64,000 nucleotides of DNA from positions 186,001 through 250,000 of the forward strand of contig CAJJZS010000001.1 in NCBI GenBank assembly GCA_905197685.1, given 5' to 3'. Source of the DNA: an uncultured Oscillospiraceae bacterium (GTDB taxonomy: Bacteria > Bacillota > Clostridia > Oscillospirales > Ruminococcaceae). The stretch's first letter is position 1; every line of letters begins with the position of its first letter. Below the pieces are notes generated by a model that was not told where the DNA came from, did no database searches, and worked only from the letters and a program-made list of their open reading frames with translations. A program made the position numbers and the translations under genes. Of this stretch, positions 1-8,487 are shown one piece after another.

Positions 1-221
1 AAAGCGCCTGCTCCGGCAAGACCTTCCATGATGGCGCAGGAAGGACACTTGATACATTTATCTACTTTTTTGGCAACGATGGGGCAGATTCTTTTTTCAA
101 TCGGGTGTCCCTTTTCGATGATGCACACCGAAGCGGACGGATTTTTTTCTGTAATTCGATAAGCGGTCATCAGTCCGCCGATACCGCCGCCGATGATGGC
201 GATGTCATAATAATTTTTCAT
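1..221 (-). CDS. FAD-dependent oxidoreductase, N-terminal part (cut by window edge)
   Basis: The gene reads leftward from an ATG at 221 with GGAGG upstream and runs off the window at base 1, so only about 73 N-terminal residues are visible. Residues 9–17 are IIGGGIGGL, the Rossmann dinucleotide-binding loop that holds FAD or NAD. It is followed by a Cys cluster (RICP, then CIKCPSC) and a GLAGAGAF stretch. This order is typical of the uncharacterised FAD-dependent dehydrogenases of the COG2509 type. The substrate is unknown. The Cys cluster could hold iron–sulfur or zinc, but that is inference. It is divergent from cls. Confidence 0.75.
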   Translation of the reverse strand, partial: MKNYYDIAIIGGGIGGLMTAYRITEKNPSASVCIIEKGHPIEKRICPIVAKKVDKCIKCPSCAIMEGLAGAGA

Positions 222-666
222 AAAATCAAATCCTCCAGACAAAAAATAAAAAGGAATAATTGTAATAACTTTTCTAATTCTCTAAGATAACCCTCTGTTT
301 TGCCCGAATATCTTTAGTTTATCATATTTATCGGGAAAATACCATATCATTCAGCCTTTTTTAAAAAAATTCAACCTTTTTTTAAAAGTTTCAGTGATTG
401 AAAAGGTCGAACAGATGTGATAAAATAAAAAAATAATGCGGTGATGAATAAAACGAGGAGAGCGGCAGTTTTTCTGCCAAAAAGTCTAATTTTAAAAAAG
501 GAAAAAACCGCAAAAAGTCAGAGAATTTGACCGAAAATTTATGAAAAAGAAGGCGGCAAAGGAAAAGATGCAGATTTGCGGCAAGAATGCGTTTTTGCTG
601 TCAAAGGTTTCATCTATTTTTCGGACAGGAGCTTTGAGCAAAGGTTTTTAGGAAAGGAAAAAGGGA
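222..666. other. intergenic region between divergent FAD gene and cls
   Basis: This stretch of 445 bases is AT-rich and has no convincing gene. It carries a sigma-A-like promoter toward cls (398–426) followed by a leader of about 230 bases. The leader has a small GGCAG/CTGCC hairpin near 473–489. A short rightward reading frame at 105–290 is only the antisense of the FAD gene. Confidence 0.6.
398..426 (+). promoter_or_regulatory. predicted sigma-A promoter for cls
   Basis: TTGAAA at 398–403 and TAAAAT at 421–426 are separated by 17 bases. It faces cls, 240 bases upstream of its start. Confidence 0.5.
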
Positions 667-2193
667 ATGATTAAAAAGATTCTGCGTTTTTTGACGCAGC
701 GTGTGGTGATTACGGCTGTCTTTATTGTAATACAGGCGCTGCTGCTGTTCGGCATCATCTGGAAGCTGAACAACTATTTTGTTTATTTTTATGCGGCAAA
801 TATTTTAATCAGTGTTTTGCTGACACTGGGAATTATCAACGGAAAAAGCAATCCGGCATATAAAATTGCATGGCTGATTCCGATTTTGCTGCTGCCTGTT
901 TTTGGCGGAATGTTTTATATTGTTTTTGGCTCCAACAGAACAGGGCGCTATATGAGAGAAAAGATGGGACAAATCGAGGAGGAAATGACCGAATCGGTGA
1001 AGGAGGTCAGCAGGGAATCGGGAATCGAACAGCTGCCTGCCGATATTGTCAACCAATCCCGATACATCTCGCAAAGAGCGTACAGTCCGCCGTACAAAAA
1101 TACGCAGACGGAGTATCTTCCGATGGGGGAGATTAAGTTTGAACGCATGGTGGAAGAGCTGAAAAAGGCGGAACATTATATCTTTCTGGAATATTTTATT
1201 ATTCAGGAAGGAAAGATGTGGAATACAATTTTAGAAATTCTCAAAGAAAAAGCGGCGGCAGGGGTCGATGTCCGTGTCATTTATGATGACATGGGCTGTA
1301 TTATGACGCTGCCGACCGGATATGATAAAAAGTTAGAACAGATGGGAATCAAATGTTGTGTATTTAACCCGTTTGTGCCGATTTTATCCAGCAAATTCAA
1401 TACCAGAGATCACCGCAAAATCTGTGTGATTGACGGAAATGTCGGCTTTACCGGCGGCATTAACCTGGCAGACGAGTATATCAACGAGTATGAAAAACAC
1501 GGACATTGGAAAGATACCGCCATTATGCTGAAGGGAGAAGCGGTGTTTGCGCTGACGGCGATGTTTTTATCCATGTGGGATTATCTGCGCGGCGAAAAAG
1601 AGGATTACGGAAAATACTATCCGACCAAACTCGAAAAGGAAGCAAAGGGATATATTCAGCCGTTTACCGATAACCCGTTGGATGACGAGGCGGTGGGAGA
1701 AACCGTTTACCTTAACCTGATAAACAAAGCAAAACGGTATGTTTATATCACAACGCCATACCTGATTTTGGACAGCGAGATGATTACTGCCCTTTCCACA
1801 GCGGCAAAAAGCGGCGTAGATGTGCGTATCATTACTCCGCACGTTCCTGACAAGTGGTATGTTCATGCGGTTTCCAGGGCGCATTACGAGGTGCTGACCG
1901 AAGCAGGAGTGAAAATTTATGAGTATACCCCGGGATTTGTTCATGCAAAAACCTTTGTGGTGGACGATGAATACGCGGTGGTAGGAACAATTAACCTGGA
2001 TTACCGCAGCCTGTATCTGCATTTTGAATGTGCGGTTTGGATGTACGGTACCGACAGCGTAGCGCAAGTAAGGGACGATTTCTTTAAAACGCAGCAGCTC
2101 AGTCAGGAAATTACTTTGCAGCAGTGCAGAGAAGTTTCTTTCCCGCGCCGCTTGGGTCGGTCTGTATTAAAGGTATTTGCTCCGTTGATGTAA
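667..2193 (+). CDS. cls: cardiolipin synthase (phospholipase D family)
   Basis: The product (508 aa) joins two phosphatidylglycerol molecules into cardiolipin at the cytoplasmic membrane. Two hydrophobic N-terminal segments (about residues 10–30 and 38–58, then a third to about 85) form the PLD-N membrane anchor. Two PLD domains follow, each with an HKD motif: HRKICVID beginning near residue 249 and HAKTFVVDD near residue 426, the latter followed by the usual GTINLDYRS. The length matches bacterial Cls. The ATG follows AAAGGGA. The gene is monocistronic and ends at a strong terminator shared with the convergent lipoprotein gene. Confidence 0.93.
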   Translation: MIKKILRFLTQRVVITAVFIVIQALLLFGIIWKLNNYFVYFYAANILISVLLTLGIINGKSNPAYKIAWLIPILLLPVFGGMFYIVFGSNRTGRYMREKMGQIEEEMTESVKEVSRESGIEQLPADIVNQSRYISQRAYSPPYKNTQTEYLPMGEIKFERMVEELKKAEHYIFLEYFIIQEGKMWNTILEILKEKAAAGVDVRVIYDDMGCIMTLPTGYDKKLEQMGIKCCVFNPFVPILSSKFNTRDHRKICVIDGNVGFTGGINLADEYINEYEKHGHWKDTAIMLKGEAVFALTAMFLSMWDYLRGEKEDYGKYYPTKLEKEAKGYIQPFTDNPLDDEAVGETVYLNLINKAKRYVYITTPYLILDSEMITALSTAAKSGVDVRIITPHVPDKWYVHAVSRAHYEVLTEAGVKIYEYTPGFVHAKTFVVDDEYAVVGTINLDYRSLYLHFECAVWMYGTDSVAQVRDDFFKTQQLSQEITLQQCREVSFPRRLGRSVLKVFAPLM

Positions 2194-2212
2194 AAAGAGA
2201 AAAGGATAAAAC

Positions 2213-2243
2213 AAAAAGCGAGGAGAGTGATCCTCGCTTTTTT
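2213..2243. terminator. bidirectional intrinsic terminator
   Basis: The inverted repeat AAAAAGCGAGGA / TCCTCGCTTTTTT with a 6-base loop lies between the convergent cls and lipoprotein genes. Confidence 0.9.
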
Positions 2244-2256
2244 ATATGTGTTTTTA

Positions 2257-3006
2257 TTATTTTTGATTTTGCAGCAGGCTTTGTACCGAAGCAGCGACTG
2301 CATTGGGGTCGGAGCAGTTGACGGAATCTTCCGGTTCCAAAAAGACGGAAGCGGTTTCCTTTGCTCCGGAAAGGATGTCCTCCCGCATTTGATTAAATTC
2401 TTCCAGAGAGATTTCCTTTGCTCCGGCGAGAATACTGTCATAATAAGTATCAACGCCTTCATAGGTGGTGGAAAACAGGATTTCCTGCAATACCTTAGAG
2501 TCCTCTACGGTGATATAACTTTCTTCGGTTTCGGTGCTGTCTGCTAAGGGACGAACGGCAACATTTTTTAAGATTGTGCCGTTTTCGCTTTGATAGATGC
2601 CAAAAGAAAGAACCGGTTCGGTGTGAGAAATGCGGAAAGAGCCGAGTTCTTCGATTTTTTCTTTATCGAGTCGGTATATAATCCCGTCATAGTTGACATC
2701 ATTATCATAGAGGAAAATCAGTTCCGGAGCATTGTCATTGTCCATATCGGCAAGAAAGCGGTAACCGGTTCCGTTACTTACCGTTCCTTCCTGCTGGAGA
2801 GAAGCCCATTTTTCTTCCCAAACTTCGGCAAAGCGTTCGGCAATCAGGGCAGCGTCCGAATCGGAACTGTCCGCAAGGGCAATCTGTTCGGCAGAGGGCA
2901 AATTTGCAGAGTCGGAACTTTCTTTTTGGTCGGAACAGCCGAACAGGGAAAAAGCAATCGCTGCGCACAGCAAAAAAACGAGAGGTTGATTCCGGTATTT
3001 TCTCAT
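2257..3006 (-). CDS. putative lipoprotein, function unknown
   Basis: The 249-aa product starts with a signal peptide of basic residues plus a hydrophobic core, ending in the lipobox LFGC near residue 24, so it is predicted to be lipid-anchored outside the membrane. The mature part is acidic and Ser-rich at first, then has a compact region with the phrase FLADMDNDNAPELIFLYD, which resembles the calcium-loop-like Asp/Asn repeats of VCBS/FG-GAP-like secreted proteins. I do not recognise a named family. The ATG at 3006 has AGGAGG upstream. It stands alone and converges on cls. Confidence 0.75.
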   Translation of the reverse strand: MRKYRNQPLVFLLCAAIAFSLFGCSDQKESSDSANLPSAEQIALADSSDSDAALIAERFAEVWEEKWASLQQEGTVSNGTGYRFLADMDNDNAPELIFLYDNDVNYDGIIYRLDKEKIEELGSFRISHTEPVLSFGIYQSENGTILKNVAVRPLADSTETEESYITVEDSKVLQEILFSTTYEGVDTYYDSILAGAKEISLEEFNQMREDILSGAKETASVFLEPEDSVNCSDPNAVAASVQSLLQNQK

Positions 3007-3161
3007 ATAAAATCCTCCTTTTTAGGTTGTAAACTGTCTTGCTTTAAGAAAATTATAGCATAAAGCGCTTTAGAAAGAAACAGAAGAAATATGAATTTTA
3101 CTCTAATTTGGTAGAATCAGGAAGAAAATTAAAAAAATAATTGATAAAAAAATATCTATAC

Positions 3162-3190
3162 TTGAAAAATTACTGTAAATGTTGCATAAT
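3162..3190 (+). promoter_or_regulatory. predicted sigma-A promoter for ald
   Basis: TTGAAA (3162–3167) and CATAAT (3185–3190) have a 17-base spacer. The site lies in an AT-rich stretch 74 bases before the alanine dehydrogenase start. Confidence 0.5.
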
Positions 3191-3263
3191 TTAGGAAAGG
3201 GGTTTCGCCAAAATTTTACGGGATTCCTCCGGATTTACCCAAAGGAAAGAGAGGTCAGAATTT

Positions 3264-4376
3264 ATGAAAATCGGAAGCGTAAAAGAGATTAAAAAGTATG
3301 AGTACCGCGTCGGTTTGACACCGGACAATGTAAAAAGTTATGTGAACGCAGGACATCAGGTTTATATTGAAAGAAACGCCGGTGTCGGTTCCGGATTTAT
3401 GACCGAAGATTATGTAAAAGCGGGCGCCGTGATTTTGGATACGGCAAAAGAAGTTTGGGGCACTGCCGACATGATTGTCAAGGTAAAAGAGCCGCTTCCC
3501 GATGAATACCCTCTTTTCCGAAAGGGACAGATTATCTACACTTATCTGCATCTTGCCGCAGACCGCAGACTGACCGATGAAATGCTGCGGGCGGGAGTGT
3601 CGGGCGTTGCTTATGAAACGCTGGCAGACCGCAGCGGATATCTGCCGCTGCTTGCTCCGATGAGCCAGATTGCAGGACGGCTGAGCGTGCAGGAGGGCGC
3701 AAAATATCTGGAGAAACTGTACGGCGGCTCGGGTGTTTTGCTTTCCGGTGTGCCGGGAACGCCAAAAGCAAATGTTGTGATTCTCGGCGGGGGAAGCGTG
3801 GGTACCAACGCCTGCAAAATTGCAGTGGGCATGGGTGCAAATGTGACTGTTATGGATATCAATGTGCATCGCCTGGAATATCTGGACGATATTTTCGGAG
3901 CAAGGATTCAAACGCTGTATTCCAACGATGTTAATGTGGAAAACGCATTGAAAGAAGCGGATTTGGTGGTGGGAGCAGTGTTAATCCCGGGCAAAAAGGC
4001 GCCGAAGATTATCAAACGCTCTTATTTAAGAGGAATGAAGCCCGGTTCGGTTATCGTGGACGTAGCGGTTGACCAGGGCGGATGCTGTGAAACCACTCAA
4101 ATGACCTACCATGATGACCCGATTTATAAGGTGGACGGTGTGGTTCATTACTGCGTGGGCAATATGCCGGGAGCTGTTCCGAGAACTTCGACGATTGCGC
4201 TGACCAACGCAACCTTAAAATACGGTTTACTGCTTGCGGAAAACGGTCTGGAAGCAGCGTGTCATAAGGACGAGATGTTATATTCCGCTGTCAACACCTA
4301 TGACGGGAAGATTACCTACAAAAATGTAGCGGACAGCTTTAAGATGGAATATACGGATATTCACGAATGTTTTTAA
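3264..4376 (+). CDS. ald: alanine dehydrogenase
   Basis: The enzyme interconverts L-alanine and pyruvate plus ammonia with NAD. The 370-aa length and the full pattern fit the family: an N-terminal catalytic part beginning MKIGSVKEIKKYEYRVGLTP, the KVKEP substrate motif with its Lys near residue 75, HLAADRRL around residue 95, and a Rossmann domain with ILGGGSVGTNA near residue 175. The C-terminal NMPGAVPRTST motif is also present. The start has GAGAGG upstream. The gene is monocistronic with its own promoter and terminator and is likely used in amino-acid fermentation or nitrogen balance. Confidence 0.95.
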   Translation: MKIGSVKEIKKYEYRVGLTPDNVKSYVNAGHQVYIERNAGVGSGFMTEDYVKAGAVILDTAKEVWGTADMIVKVKEPLPDEYPLFRKGQIIYTYLHLAADRRLTDEMLRAGVSGVAYETLADRSGYLPLLAPMSQIAGRLSVQEGAKYLEKLYGGSGVLLSGVPGTPKANVVILGGGSVGTNACKIAVGMGANVTVMDINVHRLEYLDDIFGARIQTLYSNDVNVENALKEADLVVGAVLIPGKKAPKIIKRSYLRGMKPGSVIVDVAVDQGGCCETTQMTYHDDPIYKVDGVVHYCVGNMPGAVPRTSTIALTNATLKYGLLLAENGLEAACHKDEMLYSAVNTYDGKITYKNVADSFKMEYTDIHECF

Positions 4377-4385
4377 AAAGTTCTA

Positions 4386-4422
4386 AAGCAAAGCGTCTGC
4401 CAAGGCGGCAGACGCTTTGCTT
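4386..4422. terminator. intrinsic terminator after ald
   Basis: A 16-base perfect inverted repeat (4386–4401 with 4407–4422) around a short loop ends in T-rich sequence. It serves ald and probably also the convergent hxlR-type gene. Confidence 0.9.
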
Positions 4423-4443
4423 CGTTTAGGAAGTTTGACATTC

Positions 4444-4827
4444 TTATTTTTTCGGAAAATCAGTTTGCGTGTAGGGAGATTGATAATCCGGGCAAAGATA
4501 TTCGCAGCTCCATTCCATCATTTGATTTAAAACGGGGAGGAAGCTCTCACCGAGCGGCGTTAAACGATACTCAACATGAGGGGGAATTTCCTGATAAACG
4601 GTCCGGCTGAGAAATCCGTCTGCTTCAAGCTCCCGAAGCTGTTTGGTTAAGGTAGACTGTGTGATTCCGTGTAAATGCTTTCTGAGTTCTCCAAAACGTT
4701 GCGTTTGATAAAAAGAGACATACCATAAAATCAAAATTTTCCATTTTCCGCTTAAAACGGATTGCAGTCTCCCCATTGGCACGCATTGTGCCAGATGGGA
4801 GGGGTGTGTAAATTTATTTTCGGACAT
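4444..4827 (-). CDS. HxlR/MarR-like winged-helix transcriptional regulator
   Basis: The 127-aa product has the HxlR-family signature: a Cys near the N terminus (QCVPMG), then LSGKWKILILWYVS, RFGELRKHL, the recognition helix ITQSTLTKQLRELEADGF and the wing region ending VEYRLTPLG. HxlR proteins are small dimeric DNA-binding regulators, several of which sense reactive electrophiles through the N-terminal Cys. I chose the ATG at 4827, which has GGAAGTGAG upstream, over a longer form. It diverges from the radical SAM gene at 4992 and is the obvious candidate to control it and itself. Confidence 0.88.
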   Translation of the reverse strand: MSENKFTHPSHLAQCVPMGRLQSVLSGKWKILILWYVSFYQTQRFGELRKHLHGITQSTLTKQLRELEADGFLSRTVYQEIPPHVEYRLTPLGESFLPVLNQMMEWSCEYLCPDYQSPYTQTDFPKK

Positions 4828-4991
4828 CGGCTCACTTCCTTTTGTTCCAGTATAACAAAAAAAGTTTAAAGATGGCAAGCAGTATCTTTTTTCGTACCGA
4901 CTGCAAAAAAAGACAGTACTTGTTTTTAAAAGAAAAGATGATAGGATAAAAGAAACGATCGTTTTAAATTATCAAAAAAGGAAGAAAAAAG

Positions 4992-5924
4992 ATGCACTAT
5001 ACAGGAACAATCTGGCGACCGCCGTATGAAGCAAATTCTTTGCTGTTAGAGGTAACAGCAGGCTGTACCCATCATCGGTGTAAATTTTGCACCCTATACC
5101 ATGATTTGCCGTTTTCATTTCGGATGTCACCGATGGAAGATATCGAGCAGGATTTGGCGGAGGCGCAGATGCTGATTCATTCACCGTTTTCCCGTTTGGA
5201 ACGCCTGATGCAGGGATTGCCGCCGGCAGAGGTAACAAGGGTTTACCTTGTGGGTGCAAATCCGTTTGCACTGAGCTTTGAGCGTTTGGTAAAGATTTCG
5301 GAGATGATTTCTTTTTACTTTCCCGGCTGCAAAAGCATCGGATGTTTTTCAAGGATCACAGATATTGGAACGAAAACAGACGAGCAACTGACAGAACTGG
5401 CAAAACGGGGATACAACGGAATTACAATCGGAGCAGAAACCGGAGATGACAGGGCGTTGGAATTTATGGAAAAGGGGTATTCGGCGCAGGAAATTATAAA
5501 ACAAAGCAAACGGTTGGACCAATCGGGAATTTCGTATTGCTTTTTTTATCTGGCAGGCATTTCGGGAAACGGAAGAGGAAAAGAGGGAGCTGTAAAAACA
5601 GCGGAAATTTTTAATCAGACCAATCCGAAACTAATCGGAAGTTCCATGCTTACCGTTTATCCGGAGTCTGTATTGTATCAGGAAATTTTGTCCGGAAACT
5701 GGAAAGAAGAATCGGAGTCGGAAAAACTGGAAGAACTGATTGTTTTAATAGAACGACTGAAAATTCCGGTTTACTTTGCGGCATTGGGAGCGTCCAATGC
5801 CGTTCCGGTGGAAGGCGTTTTACCAAAGGATAGCCAAAAGATGATATTACAATTAAAAGCAGCGATAGAAAATGTGGGAGAAGAATCGCTGAGAGCCTAT
5901 CGAAAAAATTTAAAGCACCTGTAA
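4992..5924 (+). CDS. radical SAM protein of unknown substrate
   Basis: The 310-aa product carries the iron–sulfur motif CTHHRCKFC around residues 25–33, a CX4CX2C spacing seen in one clade of radical SAM proteins rather than the common CX3CX2C. The N terminus HYTGTIWRPPYEA and the later GITIGAETGDDRALEFMEKGY belong to that clade, which resembles the B12-less COG1032-like enzymes of Clostridia. It is predicted to be a cytoplasmic enzyme that cleaves S-adenosylmethionine to start a radical reaction; the substrate is not evident. The divergent HxlR gene suggests inducible expression. A terminator follows directly. Confidence 0.85.
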   Translation: MHYTGTIWRPPYEANSLLLEVTAGCTHHRCKFCTLYHDLPFSFRMSPMEDIEQDLAEAQMLIHSPFSRLERLMQGLPPAEVTRVYLVGANPFALSFERLVKISEMISFYFPGCKSIGCFSRITDIGTKTDEQLTELAKRGYNGITIGAETGDDRALEFMEKGYSAQEIIKQSKRLDQSGISYCFFYLAGISGNGRGKEGAVKTAEIFNQTNPKLIGSSMLTVYPESVLYQEILSGNWKEESESEKLEELIVLIERLKIPVYFAALGASNAVPVEGVLPKDSQKMILQLKAAIENVGEESLRAYRKNLKHL

Positions 5925-5925
5925 G

Positions 5926-5961
5926 TAAAAACCGTCCCTTTTTTAGAGGGACGGTTTTTAC
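5926..5961. terminator. bidirectional intrinsic terminator
   Basis: GTAAAAACCGTCCCT and its complement AGGGACGGTTTTTAC enclose a short T-rich loop between convergent genes. The right arm overlaps the stop codon of the aminotransferase gene. Confidence 0.85.
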
Positions 5962-7148
5962 TATTGAATCGTTTCTTTTGCAAGCTGTTCAAATGCGGGA
6001 AAGGAGCGAAGAATCTGCTCTTTGCCGACACAGTAGGAAAGACGGAAATATCCGGGGCAGCCGAACGAGGAGCCCGGAACGAGAAGAATCCGGTATTTTT
6101 TGGCAATTTCACAAAAAGCGCGGTCATCTGCTATCGGGGACTTAGGGAAAAGATAAAATGCGCCCTGCGGCTTTATGCACTCAAAGCCAAGAGAGGTTAG
6201 ATGAGCATAGAGCAAATCACGATTTTCCTGATATGCGCTGACATCCACCGAAGAATCCAGAATTTTTGCAACAGTTTTTTGAAACAGGGAGGGAGCGTTT
6301 ACAAATCCGAGGATTCGATTGGCGACATTCAGTGCGGAAAGCAGCGTTTCCCCGTCTGCGCTGTCGGGGTGAACGGCAAGGTAGCCGATTCGCTCGCCGG
6401 GCAGAGAAAGAGATTTGCTGTAAGAGTAGACGATGACAGCATTTTGGAAAAAATCGAATAAAAACGGTACCGCTGCGCCGTCATACACCAGTTCACGGTA
6501 AGGTTCATCGGAAATCAGGTAGATATCGGTATGATATTCCCGTTGCTTTTTCTCCAAAACAGCGCACAGATCTTTTAACAGAGTGTCCGAATAGATAACT
6601 CCGGTGGGGTTGTTTGGGGTATTGATGATAACAGCTTTGGTTTTTTCGCTGACAGCCGATTCTAATGCAGAGAGGTTCGGCAAAAAAGTATCGGGAATGG
6701 TGGGGACAACAACTAATTTTCCGTCAAAATTATCGACATAATTGGCATATTCTCCGAAAAACGGGGCAAATACAATCACTTCATCACCGGGATTCAGCAG
6801 GGTTTTCAGTACGATATTTAATCCTCCCGCTGCGCCGCAGGTCATGACAATCTGTTCGGCAGTCAAGGAAGCGCGGTGCAGGCAGTTTAAATGTTCGGCG
6901 ATTGCGGCGCGAACCTCTTCATAGCCGGAATTGTTCATATATCCGTGGACAGCAAGCGGCTGCTCCTGCGTTAAAATTTCCATTACGGCGCGGTTTACGG
7001 CAGCGGGCGGTTCGATGCTGGGGTTTCCGATACTGAAATCGAAAACATTTTCTGCACCGTATTGGGCAGAAAGTTTTTTTCCCTCTTCAAACATGGCGCG
7101 AATCACCGAGCTGTTTTGCACAAACTGCTGCATTTTTTGAGAAATCAT
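5961..7148 (-). CDS. pyridoxal-phosphate aminotransferase, class I/II
   Basis: The 395-aa product is a fold-type I aminotransferase. The visible residues are the substrate/cofactor stretch NTPNNPTGVIYS near 177–187, ISDEPYREL near 212–220, and the PLP-binding Lys in SYSKSLSLPGERIGY (Lys about 245). The closing FRLSYCV motif with the carboxylate-binding Arg is present. Its closest group is the clostridial aspartate/aromatic-type transaminases, but the amino donor cannot be read from sequence. The ATG at 7148 has CGGAGG upstream. It appears monocistronic. Confidence 0.9.
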   Translation of the reverse strand: MISQKMQQFVQNSSVIRAMFEEGKKLSAQYGAENVFDFSIGNPSIEPPAAVNRAVMEILTQEQPLAVHGYMNNSGYEEVRAAIAEHLNCLHRASLTAEQIVMTCGAAGGLNIVLKTLLNPGDEVIVFAPFFGEYANYVDNFDGKLVVVPTIPDTFLPNLSALESAVSEKTKAVIINTPNNPTGVIYSDTLLKDLCAVLEKKQREYHTDIYLISDEPYRELVYDGAAVPFLFDFFQNAVIVYSYSKSLSLPGERIGYLAVHPDSADGETLLSALNVANRILGFVNAPSLFQKTVAKILDSSVDVSAYQENRDLLYAHLTSLGFECIKPQGAFYLFPKSPIADDRAFCEIAKKYRILLVPGSSFGCPGYFRLSYCVGKEQILRSFPAFEQLAKETIQ

Positions 7149-7249
7149 GAAATTTTTCCTCCGATTATATAAAAATATTATCACTGTAAAGCGGTAAATC
7201 AACAACATTATTATACGTCTTTTTGGAAAAAAATCAAGAGGAAAATCGG

Positions 7250-7999
7250 TCAGCGAACCACCCGATACAGATATTTTCTGCCTTCTGTTCCGATTTGTTC
7301 GATTACGCCAAGCGAGCGCAGGACGCAGACAAGATAGGAAACAGGGCGAGGGCGCAGCTTGAGCAGCTTTTGCAGAGTTGCGGAAGTAAAGGTTTGAGGA
7401 AGTTCGGGAAGCAGTTGCAGCAGCTGAGAGGGGCAGGAAACGGAAATCTCGTCAAGGAGGCGCAGGGGAACGCTTTGCACACGATGCGCTCCTTTTTTTT
7501 GCTGCATTCCTGTTCCGTCCAGCAGGCGGTATTCTTCACACTCCAAAAGAGTCAGGGTGAGGGAAAACTGCGGATGCCACAGCAGGTCGCAGATACTGTA
7601 CAGTTCCCGAAAAATATTGAGTTCGGCTCTACGGTTTGGAGAGCGCCTTCGGGAAAGAATTTCTCCGGTTTGCGGGTCTATCCACACAATCCACTTGATT
7701 GCGGGAACCGGATAAACGACTCTTACAGGGCTGTGCTGCAAGAAGAAAGGAAGTTTTTTTCTGAGCTGACCGAAATTTCTCGTTTGAATCTCAATAATTT
7801 CCTGCGGAGTGGCAATATCGGCAACAAACTGCCCGAAGTTAATTTCCTGAAAGGAAGGGTCGGGAGAGTAGAAATTTTTTAAGATGACATGCTGGATTTT
7901 TTCGGACAGAGAACCGATGCCGTGCCGAAAGAAATCCTCCTCCAAAATACGGCTGCGGCAACGGGAAAATTCCTGCTCGCGAGATGGGGAAAGGGACAT
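7250..7999 (-). CDS. conserved hypothetical protein, possible PD-(D/E)XK-like fold
   Basis: The 249-aa product is basic. Residues about 45–75 read INFGQFVADI, then EIIEIQT, then a Lys-containing helix (FGQLRKKL). An Asp followed by ExQ and a Lys/Arg helix is the arrangement of PD-(D/E)XK nucleases, so a nuclease-like core is possible. The C-terminal third looks like a winged helix (SATLQKLLKLRPRPVSYLV, ending RKYLYRV). I know of no named function. The ATG at 7999 has GGAGGT upstream. It is a single gene with no operon partner. Confidence 0.6.
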   Translation of the reverse strand: MSLSPSREQEFSRCRSRILEEDFFRHGIGSLSEKIQHVILKNFYSPDPSFQEINFGQFVADIATPQEIIEIQTRNFGQLRKKLPFFLQHSPVRVVYPVPAIKWIVWIDPQTGEILSRRRSPNRRAELNIFRELYSICDLLWHPQFSLTLTLLECEEYRLLDGTGMQQKKGAHRVQSVPLRLLDEISVSCPSQLLQLLPELPQTFTSATLQKLLKLRPRPVSYLVCVLRSLGVIEQIGTEGRKYLYRVVR

Positions 8000-8487
8000 A
8001 AAACAGACCTCCGATATTATTTGTTGATTTTGTGACGGTTCAATATCATAAATGCAAGAAAAAACAAAAGAAAACATAAGTTAAAAAAACAGTTGCTTAA
8101 AAAGCAAAAAAATAAAAGAAAAATATAGGTATTTCCGGTAAAAATAAAAGAAAAACCGGAATGGTTTTGAGCAGAATAACGAAATTACAAAAGATAAAGT
8201 CGATTTTTATGCAACTGTACCGTGCCTTACAAAAGAAAAGCAGAAAAGAGGAAAGCACTTTGTATAGGGTTGCTAAGTTAATATTATACAAGGTTTTTCC
8301 ACTAAAATCAGCTATGTTTAATATGAATTTCCAATCTATCGAAAAAAATGATTGAAAATCAACAACTTTTTTTTGTTTTTATATTGCATTTTGATTAAAA
8401 ATTATGTACACTATATATAACAAAGTAAACGGGTCAATTCGGAAGATTGACGAATGGAATATCAAAGGATAGAAGAGGGGATTTGTT
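8000..8487. other. AT-rich intergenic region between divergent genes
   Basis: These 488 bases hold no believable gene. A 64-codon frame at 8161–8355 lacks a ribosome binding site and family features. The right end carries the promoter of the PucR-type regulator (8391–8419). Confidence 0.6.
8391..8419 (+). promoter_or_regulatory. predicted sigma-A promoter for the PucR-type regulator
   Basis: TTGATT (8391–8396) and TATATA (8414–8419) have a 17-base spacer, about 70 bases before the start codon. Confidence 0.5.

Noticed and set aside
8161..8355. Small 64-codon gene in the 8000–8487 gap
   Set aside because: It has no RBS, is Lys-rich from AT-rich DNA, overlaps the region before a promoter, and resembles nothing.
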